NCBI GenBank assembly: GCA_028641055.1
Contig: CM054060.1
Coordinates: 310,668,949 to 310,732,948, forward strand
Direction of reading: 5' to 3'
DNA from: Alopecurus myosuroides
Lineage: Eukaryota > Streptophyta > Magnoliopsida > Poales > Poaceae
Length of the DNA: 64,000 nucleotides
The translations under genes and the position numbers were made by a program. The notes below the pieces were generated by a model, which saw nothing but the letters and a program-made list of their open reading frames with translations, searched no databases and was not told where the DNA came from. Numbering within the stretch: position 1 is the stretch's first letter; every line of letters begins with the position of its first letter. Positions 12,913 through 30,934 of this stretch are shown piece after piece.

Positions 12913-13098
12913 GAGCATCCACGGTGGGGCGCTAGGGATTAAATCCCACCCATTTTCCCTCAATCCCGGTAATTTTTACGGCATCGGCGCCTAATTAAGA
13001 GGCTGACGCCTAAAAATTCAATACAAAATGTTGCCGAACATGCATGGTGCAACTGCTCAATTAGCGCCTGTACTAGCGCCAAGGCGTTGTGATTGCTC
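12913..13098. mobile_element. Small MITE with TTA duplications (Tourist/PIF-like)
   Basis: A 186-bp segment begins GAGCATCCAC and ends with the imperfect inverted repeat GTGATTGCTC. It is flanked by TTA at 12910-12912 and 13099-13101. A 3-bp TTA/TAA duplication is typical of PIF-Harbinger MITEs. It has no coding capacity. The terminal repeats are short and imperfect, so the class is tentative. The sequence between the DUF674 gene and this element (12398-12909) shows no feature I can support. Confidence 0.5.
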
Positions 13099-13726
13099 TT
13101 ATGGAGCTATCCTAAGTCAGACTTAAAAAAGGTTGTCCAAATTTATTGTCGGGATAATAAGGTATGAGATACAGCGCACACAGTTTTTTTTAAAGGTGTG
13201 CGATGTAGAAGTCAATAGCACACGGTTATATATATATATAACTAGAAACAGGGGCTCTCACAAATGCGAGGGCATCATTTTTTAGTGTGTCAAAAGAACT
13301 ATTTATTTCTATCTTACTCTCATTAGTCTCGTTTCTTGTAAAATACACGATGTTTAGACATGATTACAACGTTTAATTGTATACAAATGTATAATTATGT
13401 TATGAAGAAATCCCAATTGGACTATGTATGTTTTATATGAAAACCTGACATAGTTCCTTGTTTTAGACCCTTCGTAATATTGGAGACATCACGGGAATAT
13501 CTGTTACGTACAATTATTCTCAAAGGACTAAATAATGTCCTAATGAATTCTTGATCTCTAGAATCTATATATTAATTCCAATAAACGATATCCAAAATAT
13601 AAAGTATGCTTTAATTTGGACAGTTCTTGATTTACAATTTTCAACAGTAATGTATACAAAAGCTCATGGATTTGGTTACTATAAATTGTATATTGTGTCT
13701 ATCTTGGAAATTTTTCTTATCATATA

Positions 13727-13962
13727 CTCTCTCCGTTCCAATGAATAAGGCGCGCACGCATTTCGAGATTTGTCTTTGACCAAGAATTTATCCATATATA
13801 TAAAAGTATTCGGTATAAAATCAATATCATTACAAAGTATTTTTCACTACGAATCTAACAACGTCAAAGTTGCACTATATAGTCAAGATGTTGTTACTCA
13901 AATCTTTCGGTCAAAGTTTGTCTTAAAATGCGTGTGCGCCTTATTCATCGGAACGGAGGTAG
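13727..13962. mobile_element. Stowaway MITE
   Basis: A 236-bp element has long inverted termini: left CTCTCTCCGTTCCAATGAAT and right, inverted, CTACCTCCGTTCCGATGAAT. It is flanked by TA at 13725-13726 and 13963-13964. The CTCCCTCCGTTCC-type terminus and TA target are diagnostic of Stowaway (Tc1/mariner-derived) elements in grasses. Short open frames inside are not genes. Confidence 0.9.
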
Positions 13963-15138
13963 TATAAGTATAAATCATAGAAATAGTTATAAGATATTGA
14001 CCCCAAAAAATCAAGCCTACCTTGAATATTGGGTTGGAAACATTATGTATTTGTTAACATGTTGTGCCTACTATATTAACAGCATTAAATTAAATGTAAT
14101 ATTTTTTTTTTTTGAAAGCATGCAAATTGTGTACCCATTTTTTTTTTCATTTAATGTCTAGAAATGGATACTCAAACACAACAAAGGCACCGGTACTATG
14201 ATAATTCTTTCTAATAAATTAACATTCCCCTCTTTTTTTCATCTCTGTTTGTTTGTTTTGATATCTAAATGCCATATCTTTATTCATATGTATGATTATT
14301 TGTTCCATTATGTCTTGCTAATTAGTTATGCTTGAGTGTGGACGTTTAAGCCATGATTTTGGCATAATTTGTATCTGGTTTTGCCAGGTTAGGGTGGTTT
14401 AAAATATTCGACAAAAAAATGGAGAAGCCAAACAAATCCCACCAAAATTAACGTCAGAAAATTATTAATTCAGACATGTATAAAAATATAATTTGTATAT
14501 TTTTAATTTTTGCGAAAGTTTTTGTTGGTATATACACTTGCCCTGCTTAGATATCCCCTTTGTTCGGATATCTAATGATGCGTCATGGTTTGAGTCAATC
14601 TTTGACCATGCAATTAAATTAAACAAATGAATTATTTATCACAAAATGATTTCATCATAATATTACTTTAGAATATGAATCCAATAGCACACTTTGTGTG
14701 ACATAGCATTTATATTTTTATTCGTGAATATAGGGTCAAGGTTGGGGTCAAAGTTATAAGTAGGCTTGAAAACCTGAACTAGTGGTTTCTTAATGTCTTG
14801 ACGCCCTAAAACTATGATTCCCGCGGTCCCAAATATCTGGGTTTTTTTAAACTCAAGCCAGATCATTGCCGGAGACTCACCAAGTTAGATCATGTATTTT
14901 CAATCAAACCATATCATTTAAGTATACATTTACACTATAGCTTGTTCAAAATGTTTACCATTAATATTTTTTTGTCAAAGCCAATGATAAATAGGTATAT
15001 ATGAAATATTTTCATATGGACCAAGTATATGTATTTTAATTTGCAATCCAAATAGTTTTCTATGCAAAAATAGAAGTTTGACAGCAGTTTGTTCGAAAGG
15101 ATGTATTTTTGAACTGATATAGTAATTAGAGTGTCTAG
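13963..15138. other. AT-rich intergenic DNA
   Basis: No gene was found. It is AT-rich with homopolymer runs. A possible degraded mariner-like MITE at about 14555-14870 is suggested by CCCTTTGTTCGGATAT near the left and an imperfect inverted counterpart (CCAGATATTTGGGAC) near the right, but no target duplication could be confirmed. Confidence 0.3.
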
Positions 15139-15152
15139 GAATCAAGATCTAT

Positions 15153-17907
15153 TCAAGAAGGGGGGATAATACTCGATATTTCCACTTGATTGCAAATGGG
15201 AAACATAGGAAAAAGAGAATTTTCCAACTCGAACAGGATGAGGGTATAATTGTTGGGGAATTGAACCTCAAAACCTTTATCACTGATTTCTATAAAAAAA
15301 AACTTTTTGGCCCTACAGAATAGAATTTATTCATGTTGGATGAAGGAAATGTCAACGATATTGATCGTGTTTCTGTTGCGGAGAATGAGATTTTAATAAC
15401 CCTTTTCTCCGAAGATGAGGTTTTTGAAGCCATTTCTCAAATGAAACGAAGCAAGGCCCCTGGGCCTGATGGGTTTCATGCGGAATTTAACCAAAAATGT
15501 TGGTCGGTGATTAAATATGATTTAATGGCTATGCTTACTTAGTTCCATTTGGGGGACTTGCCTCTTTATAGACTGAACTTTGGAGTTATAACTTTGTTAC
15601 CAAAGAGAGAGGATGTGAGCAGAATTGAGCAGTATAGACCTATTTGTTTACTCAATGTGAGTTTCAAAATATTTACAAAAGGTAGGCACGAATAGAGTTA
15701 CTGTGGTTGCGCGGTCTGTTATTAAGCCTACGCATTCGGCCTTTTTGCCTGGTAGAAATATTCTTGAAGGGGCCGTTATTTTGCACGAAACTATTCATGA
15801 ATTGCACTCTAAAAATCATGATGGGGTTCTTTTCAAAATTGATTTTGAAAAAGCCTACGATAAAGTGAAATGGCCTTTTCTTCAGCAAGTGTTGCGGATG
15901 AAGGGTTTCCATTCGAAGTGGTGTGATTGGATTACTGATTTTGTTCAGGGAGGTAGTGTGGTTATTCGTGTTAATGATGACATTGGTCATTACTTCCAGA
16001 CTTTAAAAGGGTTAAGACAAGGTGACCCTCTATCACCAGTTCTCTTCAATCGCGTGGCTGATATGCCATCATTATTGATAGAGCCAAATAGGATGGGCAG
16101 GTTGGTGGCTTAGTTCCTCATTTGGTTGATAGGGGTGTCTCAATCCTCCAGTATGCTGACAACACGATTTTATTCCTTGAACGTGATCTGGATAAGGCAG
16201 TGAACATGAAACTCATCTTATCGTTATTCGAACAGCTTTCTGGACTTAAGATTAACTTTCATAAATGTGAAATCGTTTGTTTTGGCAAAGCTCAACAACA
16301 TAATGAGGATTATCGAAATATCTTTGGCTGTGAGATTGGGACTTTTCCCTTTAAATACCTTGGTATTCCAATTCATCATAGGAAACTTCTCTTAAAAGAG
16401 TGGAAATTGGTTGAAGACCGTTTTGAGAAGAAATTAGCATCTTGGGCTGGGAAACTTTTGTCATACGGTGACAGATTGGTTCTCATTAATTCGGTTCTTA
16501 CCAGTTTACCCATGTTTCTCTTGTCCTTTTTCCAAATTCCAGTGGGAGTTAGAAAGCGGTTAGATTTCTTCCGTAGTAGGTTCTTTTGGCAAAGCGATCA
16601 GTAGAAGAAAAAATACAGGTTGATGAAGTGGACCATTATTTGTAGACCAAAAGATCAAGGGGGGTTAGGAATTGAGCTATTAGATATTAAGAATAAATTT
16701 TTGTTAAGCAAATGGCTTTTCAAAATTCTTACCGAATATGGGGTTTGGAAAGAACTATTGACGAATAAATATTTGGGGGACAAAACTTTAGCTCAAGTAA
16801 AACCAAAACCAACAGATTCTCCCTTTTGGCGGGGGGCTCTTATCGGTGAAGCAAGATTTCTTTTCACGGGGTATGTTCGTGGTGGGCAATGGAAAGAAGA
16901 CTCATTTTTTAGAAGATGTGTGGCTTGGGGATAAAGCTTTGGCTCATCAATATCCTGGTTTGTATAACATTGCTAGAAACAAGAATGTGCGTGTGGCAGA
17001 TGTGTTATCCAATGCGCCTCCGATTAACATTCAATTTCGACGAAACTTACAAGGGAATAATTGGACGCCTTTGGTTGCAGCTTGTTCAAAAGCTTATGGA
17101 TATTTCTCTTTCTAAAGAGGAAGACTCTTTCTCTTGGCGTTTGAATACGATTAGGATTTTTTCTGTTAGGTCCATGTATCTTGATTACATGAATGATCAC
17201 CCACCTTTCGAGCATAAGTATTTATGAGAGATGAAAATCCCTCTAAAGATTAAGATTTTTATGTGGATACTTAATAGACTTGTAATTCTTACAAAGGATA
17301 ATCTTCTTAAGCGTAATTGGCGTGGTTGCAAGAAGTGTGTATTTTGCAATCATGACAAAACGGTCGAACTATTCATTAAGTGCCCCTTTATGATTAAGAT
17401 ATGGACTGCTCCATTTTAATTTTAATGTTTCCCCTCCTATTATTATGGATCATATGTTTGGTGATTGGCTACATGGAATACCCAAACATGATAACATCGC
17501 ATTAGGGTTGGTGTGTGCGCCTTTGTATGGGCAGTATGGAATTGTCGCAATGATGCGATTTTTAACACGGTATCACATACTTATTTCTTGCAGGTTGTTC
17601 ACAAGGCTATTTATTGGATTACTTTGTGGTCTCTCCTTCTACAACAGGACCAGCGTCATTTTATGGAGGCTGGTTGCAACCGGTTACTGGCTATAATTCG
17701 GGCCATCCTTTTCTCCAATGGGTGGCACCATGATAACAGGATTGGTGCTCCATAGTGGGAGTCTACTTGCTTTCGCAGTTTCTTTTCGCTTGTAATTTGG
17801 ATGACTGGGAGTTATAATACTTTTTCTACTTATTTGTTTAAATAAAAAGCCGTGTGCATCACTCCGATGCAGAGGCTAGAGCTTTTGCTCCCTTATCTTA
17901 AAAAAAA
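15153..17907 (+). mobile_element. 5'-truncated L1-type LINE with 14-bp target-site duplication
   Basis: The insertion is bounded by perfect direct repeats GAATCAAGATCTAT at 15139-15152 and 17908-17921. It ends in a short oligo-A tail (17900-17907), the hallmarks of target-primed reverse transcription. It contains only the 3' part of ORF2. It starts just upstream of RT and lacks the endonuclease. RT motifs occur in order: SKAPGPDGFHAEF (near 15450), FKIDFEKAYDKV (near 15835), RQGDPLSPVLF (near 16015), an altered YADN box (16152-16163), then LSYGDRL, CRPKDQGGLG and a zinc-binding-like CVFCNHDKTVELFIKCP near 17335. Several in-frame stops and frameshifts divide it. It is the same family as 4195-7795. 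Confidence 0.92.
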
Positions 17908-18044
17908 GAATCAAGATCTATATTTTAAATATACAATCAAAGTATTTCTTACTCATGCAAGTGAAGTCAAAAGCTAGTCAAGCCGGTGATCCTCTAAATA
18001 ATCGTTTACACATGCCTCTATATGGGTCAATATTCTTGTAAGTA

Positions 18045-18204
18045 CTCCATCTGTATCAAATATAAGATGTTTTAGCATTTTTTAGACAGAACGTATCTAG
18101 ACATGTTTTACTGTGTAGATTCATATCCATCTTGCACTAAAACATGTCTACCTACATGTTATCTAGCAAACGCTAAAACATCTTACATTTTGATGCGAAA
18201 AGAG
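18045..18204. mobile_element. Stowaway-like MITE
   Basis: A 160-bp palindromic element flanked by TA (18043-18044 and 18205-18206). The left arm, CTCCATCTGTATCAAATATAAGATG, is matched by the inverted right arm CTCTTTTCGCATCAAAATGT with the shared CTAAAACATCTTA core, so the whole element can fold back on itself. There is no coding capacity. Confidence 0.75.
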
Positions 18205-18487
18205 TACATACTAGTTGGTACATAATTACTTTCTTGTATCCACATGAAACATGATCCGGTGGTTTTGTACATGTGAAGATGGACTCCTTAACGCCAGCTG
18301 GTTCGAAAAGAGCTGAACATATTAGATCGGATGTCGAGACAATCACTTGTGTCGTATACGTGTCAGCACTGAACTCAATTGTACTCGGCTGCTGTTAACA
18401 TACGTTATCTTTTCATCTCTCACCGTTATGTTTAGAATCACGTCATGACATGCTAGAGCGGTAAGCTGAGTACAAACATAAAATTAG

Positions 18488-19943
18488 GGCAAGTCTAGCT
18501 TGCGCGCGACCGCTCGCGAGGTTTCCGACCGCGTCGCGAGGGATTCGGACAAACAAAACGACAAAATTGCTGGAGGAGGAAGAAGAACAGGGCTCCCTCG
18601 CCGTCATCGCCGGCCTAACCGCCTGCGGTACCTCGCCGCCCCGTCCTTCTCAAACCACCACCTCCGCCGGTTCGCCGCCACCCCGGCCATCCCTCTAACC
18701 CCCCCCCCCCCCTCCACACACACACCTAATAGATCTCGTCGCCAGCGAGCATCCTACCCCACCCCGCAACGTTAAGTCTATCCTCAACTGATGCCTTCTC
18801 TGCCGCTGCTTCGCATCGACGTCGCCGGCACCGTCTCGGCCTGGAGGAAGAGAAAATGGAGAGAAAAAGATCTGGGCATGAAGAGAAAGAAGAAACTGGC
18901 ATGGAGAGAAAGAAGAAACAAGGGAAGAAGATGACCACGTGGATGGGCCCACCCACGCGTCTAGCTGCGCGGACCGCGCGAGGCCTCGCGCGCTCGCCAG
19001 TAAGAGGTTTCGATAAAATTAGGGGTCACGCTAGGCGTAGGTCGCCTTAAACCGTCCAGATCTAGGTCCCCTCGTGCACAGTCGGATCGCCATCATACGG
19101 CCACAAATAGCATTTCGTGTTTTTGCATTTTAGCCCCTCACTTTTTCGGATATAGAACCCGCACTCCACAACAGCCCCACTTAAACGAATGGGTATATCG
19201 CGTTGCCCCCGGTCATCTCGATAATTACAGCGAAAATGGCATTGCAACAAATTGACGGGTATCGCAACAAAAAATTTCGCCCCGTGTACAAAGAAAAAGT
19301 ATTGCAACAAAATTTTCCAAAAAAAATTCGAAGAATAAGTAATGTTATAAATAATAGTTAAACAATATGTTATTGCGTTGCAACAATTTTTTTAACAATT
19401 CAACAAAAATCACAACCTATTGCAACAACAAAAATTGTTTGCATCAATTAAAAAATTGGTAAGCAACAAAATAATTTCTCACTGTTTTAGTTGCAACAAA
19501 AATCATCACTTATTTCAACAAAAAAGTAAATCGATAGCAACAATAAAATCACATATTTACAACATGTGAATGAGCGCATAAACATATCATTCAAAACAAA
19601 TGCTACAAAACATATACACATTTCTCTAGAAAATCGTTCAGAAAACATTGCAACATCTCGCTTGTGGTTTCTCAACAAATTTTATGCGAAGTTGTTACAA
19701 TTTTTAACACGTACACAACGTGACCGAAAAATGGCGAAAAGACTTAGCGTAATTGTGGCTGCTCTTATTTATTATGATGGGCTATTTAGATACAAACTGG
19801 GCCAAACACACGAAATTGCATCTAGTTGGGCCAGATACACACGTGTAAGAAAGCCCAAAGGGATAGTTTTCCTGCTCCGCGTGCGCTTCCTAGCGAGGGA
19901 CCTAACGATCGCTAGTTTAGGTCCCCTAGGGAAAGCATTTTCC
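18488..19943. mobile_element. Non-autonomous Mutator-like element, possible Pack-MULE
   Basis: A 1456-bp segment is flanked by perfect 9-bp direct repeats TAAAATTAG (18479-18487 and 19944-19952), the duplication length typical of Mutator-like elements. The termini begin GGCAAG on the left and, inverted, GGAAAA on the right, with only weak terminal similarity, so the TIRs are degenerate or short. The left 570 bases are GC-rich, with CG-rich codon-like runs, a 14-C tract (18699-18712) and open frames on both strands. The right half is AT-rich with many dispersed GCAACAA motifs. No transposase is present. The GC-rich part could be captured gene sequence (Pack-MULE), but I recognise no parent gene. 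Confidence 0.6.
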
Positions 19944-20169
19944 TAAAATTAGTAATTGCTGGACGATGGAGAATACTCAAGTGCGTGGGCATATCCTCAG
20001 ATCCAAAGACAAAAGAAATAGGAAGGTGAACGTATCTTTTCCGTAGGATCTGGGAGAGAGCGTACTGCACCTGGACTCTTTTCTCTTTTCTTTCCGAAAC
20101 GGTCCATGAATCTAACGTGGCATTCCCTAGTTGCAGGCTTCGTGAGTTAAACGGTTTGTTACACGTTAA

Positions 20170-20463
20170 GGGCTCCTTTGATTCATAGGATAGGAAATGT
20201 ATAGGAATAGGAAACTTGTAGAATTGGAATGTCATGTCTAAGTGAATCCTATAGGGAGAGCAATTCATTTGATTGTGGTGAAGGAAAATTTCCATGAGGT
20301 TGAACCTCATGTTATTTTCCTATGGGATTTGTACTACAAAATTCCTATGGGAAATTTTCCTATAGGATACAAACCTATGAATCAAACAACTTTTATAGGA
20401 AATTTTCCTATAGGATCCAATCCTACAAAATTCTTATGCTATTCCTTTGAATCAAAGGGACCC
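20170..20463. mobile_element. Tourist-like MITE
   Basis: A 294-bp element flanked by TAA (20167-20169 and 20464-20466). The inverted termini read GGGCTCCTTTGATTCATAGG on the left and GGGTCCCTTTGATTCAAAGG inverted on the right. Internal copies of TTTTCCTATAGGA-type palindromes add to the fold-back potential. The termini and trinucleotide target fit PIF-Harbinger/Tourist MITEs. There is no coding capacity. Confidence 0.85.
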
Positions 20464-20864
20464 TAAAAGTCAGGCCCCCGCGCCGTTGTAAAAGGCAACG
20501 GTGATTACAGCATTAATCTAAAGATGAATGCCTGGATTAATCATGGACATCAATCATTTCAGAGCTGAGCTGGCTTAGCCGGTTGTCCTGATCTCTTTCT
20601 CGGACGCAGCTAATTTGTCACTTCACAAAGATTTGGTTTTTGGGGCTTAGCAACTAGTACTACTGGCAGCTGTTGTTTTAGGTTGTGGGATCTTTTATTC
20701 TTTTATGCTGTAGAAATATCTGTTCTCTAGGGGATGTCTCTTCCAAGTGCGTGTGATTGGAAACGGCAACACCTGGTGGCTTGTTTTTCTTCTTCAAAAC
20801 AAGCACTAGTAGATACTACTTTGTGTCTTCCTTTGGTTTATGCATAGGTCAAAGGTGCACTGTT

Positions 20865-21010
20865 CTACTCCCTCCGTTTCAAAATAGATAACTTTCATTT
20901 GTTCATATATACAGATACGTAGACATGTTTTATGTCCATATACATGCATGTATGAAAAAATGGAAGTCATGAGTAATTGACTAGCTCCCTCCGTCTCAAA
21001 ATAATCGTCG
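20865..21010. mobile_element. Two Stowaway end fragments
   Basis: CTCCCTCCGTTTCAAAATAG at about 20867 and CTCCCTCCGTCTCAAAATAA at about 20985 are two Stowaway left termini in the same orientation about 120 bases apart. No matching right termini were found nearby. They look like truncated or overlapping MITE relics rather than one intact element. Confidence 0.55.
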
Positions 21011-21542
21011 TTGAAATTGGTGTGGTGTATGAGTACAGTATGTGGAAAACATTGTAAGTGTTTCTTGCGCAACAGTTTGTTTTGAATGAAGCAACTTAAT
21101 CTAGAGAGATTGACGTGAGCCATTCCATCAAATACGATTTCTTTATCCAAAAAAAAACCCAAATACAACACGCTTGGTAATCAAATCTATGGATTTATAG
21201 TGAGAGGTAAAATTAGGAACTGAGGTTACCCAAGTCAAAGCACGATTCTCATCAAAGATATTCGAACCCCAAAAGGTATATAACTCAGCACATTTAGACC
21301 AGGGACGTCTGGCCTGTATACTACAGTACGAAAGGTACACTTCCATGTGACATACAGTAAGACACCAAGGTATACCACTGTCGAAGCCCCAGAAAGAAGA
21401 CACCAGGCATTGCCTTGTCAGCTAGAACCCTAGACTAGAGCCACCACTATTTTTCTCTTTCTCTCTACACTATTTTCTTCTATATAAATAAACTCCTATA
21501 GACAATGCCCATGTGGAGTATGCATTTGCATTCGGAAATTTT

Positions 21543-28090
<6,548 letters not shown>

Positions 28091-29400
28091 TGTAAGAAGT
28101 GAAGAGCTCGAGAGTATCACATCCGACGGAGACCTATTAACATAAAGATAATATGTTAACTGGAGATCTGAATGGGATATCACGATGAGTATTTTATGAA
28201 ACTATTTAATATATTTGGTAGTTACAAATAGCAACAAGAAAATGCTCTGGCTATAGCGTGTTAAAGAGTAAATAAACATTTCGACCTTTCACACTGTATC
28301 TAACTTGCTCAGTTTCTTAGTCATACATTTATCATCAAGACATTTATTTACTACACTTGGGGCAAGCTAGCTATCAGAAATTGGAAATGCACACAGGGCT
28401 ATGGACTGGCATCGAAACACCAAGGTTCATAACACGTGAAATCGCCATACATGGAACCCGGCTAAGCGCAACACAAGAAGCCACACATGCCAAGCCAAGA
28501 CCATGAGCATAACACGAATAGGCGTTCGGCTGTCTCAGGCTTGGCGACGTTGTGGGAGACCATCCAATTTCAACGGCAAGCAAGTGGAAGAAACGGCATT
28601 TTAACGGCACTCCAGCTTTCCAAATGATCCTACGACAAGTGAACGGCGTAATGACAAAGAGAAGGATGCCATTCTCAGGCAGAGAGGGGTCAATGGGGGC
28701 CATTCAGAAGTCAAACCCAGCCAGAGCATCCCAGATTCCAGGACAAGCGTCACACGAAGATCCCATTCAGAAGCCGGAACAATCAATTCCAGCAAAAGGT
28801 GATCTTATGGCGTACAAATTCTCGAAATGGAACTTGCTGCTAGCAGTACCTAGTAGCAGCAGCTCTGTGGAATCTAAGGATCCATAGAGAGGTCAACTCG
28901 TCTTCCGCCCTATACCCAATTCGGGCGAACAATTTGGGCAACGGTGAAGCTTCGAGCCTCCACCAGAATTTCTTCAGGCTTCGCCCGCTCAGGCACATTT
29001 CACCATATTTTCCGGTGCCGTGGCCGCGATAAGCGCGCTCCAGTTCGAACCCTTGGGAGAAGACTAGGGTCGGCCAGCGGTGCTCGCTAGCTTGCTCGCG
29101 CATCCCAGAACCCGTAGGTCTTGCCCGGAGCACCGAGACGAGCAAGGAGAAGACTAGAAATGCGACATGGCCAGGGCTTGGCTTACCGAGAACCGAAGCC
29201 CCGGTGGATCTCCGCTCCAAGCAAGCCCAAGCAGCAGAGTAGGAGCAGAGAGGCACCTCCGGGAGGATAACCCCTTCGACTGGGAGGAGGCCGGCCGTTG
29301 CGCTTCGGTGGGAGGGCTGTGCACGGGAGGCGGCGGCCGGCGAGGCCGGAATCTGGGGAGGTGAATCTGGGAGAGAGGGCGAGGAAGGAGAGAAAGGTTT
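28091..29400 (-). other. Spliced 5' UTR and 5' end of the HAZ1-like gene
   Basis: On the minus strand a GC-rich leader (about 29400-29187) ends at CTCG|GTAAGC, a strong donor. The first coding exon is preceded by TTAATAG|GTCTCC, an acceptor at 28135-28134. That gives a 5' UTR intron of about 1.05 kb (29186-28134) and a 43-base UTR stretch before the ATG at 28090. The leader contains no ATG that I found; open frames across it rely on non-ATG starts. The transcription start is not visible, and no convincing TATA box was found upstream of 29400. Confidence 0.6.
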
Positions 29401-29702
29401 ATGGGAAGAACACGGCGTAAGTGTAAACGCGGATTAGATTAGAAAATTTTAGATTTGTTTTTTTTTTTACAGCGCGATTAGAATTGAGTAGAATTTAGTG
29501 AGGCGCAATTCCAGATGCGAAAGTGTCTACGGGGGCTAGCGAGGCACATTTCCAGATGGATGCTACCATAAATAAAACGGCATTAAATGGAATTACACAC
29601 CACAGGCACACACCACCACACCTAGGCACTCGTCGGAATCGATGACTGACGTGTGTAAATATGAATTTCAAGAATTCTTATCTTTTCTTGGTGGAGTTGT
29701 TT
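29401..29702. promoter_or_regulatory. Presumed promoter-proximal DNA of the HAZ1-like gene
   Basis: No coding frame. It is AT-rich with a poly-T run near 29458-29468. The region ends at the first of two non-LTR insertions, so only about 300 bases separate the inferred leader from transposon DNA. Confidence 0.35.
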
Positions 29703-30582
29703 TCTTTTTAAGGTAAAACTTCTCATTCATAAGATAAAAATCCGATTACAAGTCACGTAAACACCGATATTACAGTACTGAAAGGATAGAAAAATCATGT
29801 GTAAAAAATCATCGCTTCTCCCTCTCCTTCGGCACCGCCGAAGCGACCACCAAGAGAGAGTAGCCAGATCACCTCTTCACTTGAGCTCGACGCGGCTCCA
29901 TCGCTGATCTGCAGCTTTACGGACCTCGAAAGTAGTTTGCCAAAAGCAAAACCATTGTCGTTGAACGAATCAGACCGGGGCAACGTGTCCCCACACGCCA
30001 TCGAACTTCAGACCTGGCAACCCCGCACGACTACAACGTCGGAGAAGGATACCAGAACTGTCAGCCTCCAACCACAAATCCAGCACAGGATGCACCATCT
30101 TCCAGCTGTCAACTGCGCAGGCAACCGTCTGCGCGTACTCCCGGACGATCAGTCCTCACTGCTCCACCATGACGTCGGAGACAACGCCACATCAACGGGG
30201 ACAGAGCAGAAGGAGAGACACACCTGATGGGATCGCCGCCACCGTCTCGCCGACACCATCCATGAACTCTAACGCCACCGATCTGAAGGATCGGCAAACA
30301 CACAATGCCATCAACTCCGAGACGCCGCCATGTGAGACAACGCCGGTGTGGGAGTAGAGTTGAGGCAGATTTATTCGTCGCGACGCCGCACCCACCACCC
30401 CAACGGCACACCACGATCTACAGGACCAAAACCTAACTACAGAGCGGAGGAACGGGGTCCCCTCTCCCTCCTGCCGCCAGAGCAGCAGTCGGAGGGAGAG
30501 GGGACCAGCGCGTCGGCCGGTGAAGATCGGTGGTAGGCGGTCGTCCCCTAGTCGCCGCTCCTGGCGGCTAGGTCACTCTTGC
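29703..30582 (-). mobile_element. Short non-LTR retroelement (880 bp) with 11-bp target duplication
   Basis: It is flanked by TGGAGTTGTTT at 29692-29702 and 30583-30593. Read on the minus strand it begins in a GC-rich leader (GCCGCCAGGAGCGGCGACTAGGG) and ends ...TTTACCTTAAAAAGAA beside the duplication, which fits target-primed reverse transcription. The leader recalls the GGCGACTAGGGTTTCG at the start of the LINE at 30670, so it may be a non-autonomous derivative of a related LINE. It has open frames on both strands but no RT, endonuclease or zinc-knuckle motif. Confidence 0.65.
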
Positions 30583-30934
30583 TGGAGTTGTTTCCCGTGT
30601 GCTACTATGAGTACTATGATATTTGTTCCATTTGTGTACGATGGTGCCCATACAACCATCCATATGTGTAGAGAGAGATGGCAAGCAGGTAGTGGTGAAC
30701 ACAGGACAAGCTTTAGCTAAGCAGACGTAGGCGACTAGGGTTTCGACTCCTCCGGTGACCTTGTCTCCGGGGTGAGATTTGATTGGTTTTCTTCGATTCC
30801 GAGTCCATTACTAGATCCTTCAAGATGGGAGGAGGCTATTTACGTGAAGGCGGGTGTTGCGATCTGCCACGCACATCGAGGGGAAGTAGTAGATCGTTTT
30901 TCCGATCTCGGCGATCTGCGATCTGGAAGCCACC

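Noticed and set aside
28840..29256. Minus-strand frame across the GC-rich leader of the HAZ1-like gene
   Set aside because: It lacks an ATG and crosses a strong splice donor; better read as spliced 5' UTR plus intron.
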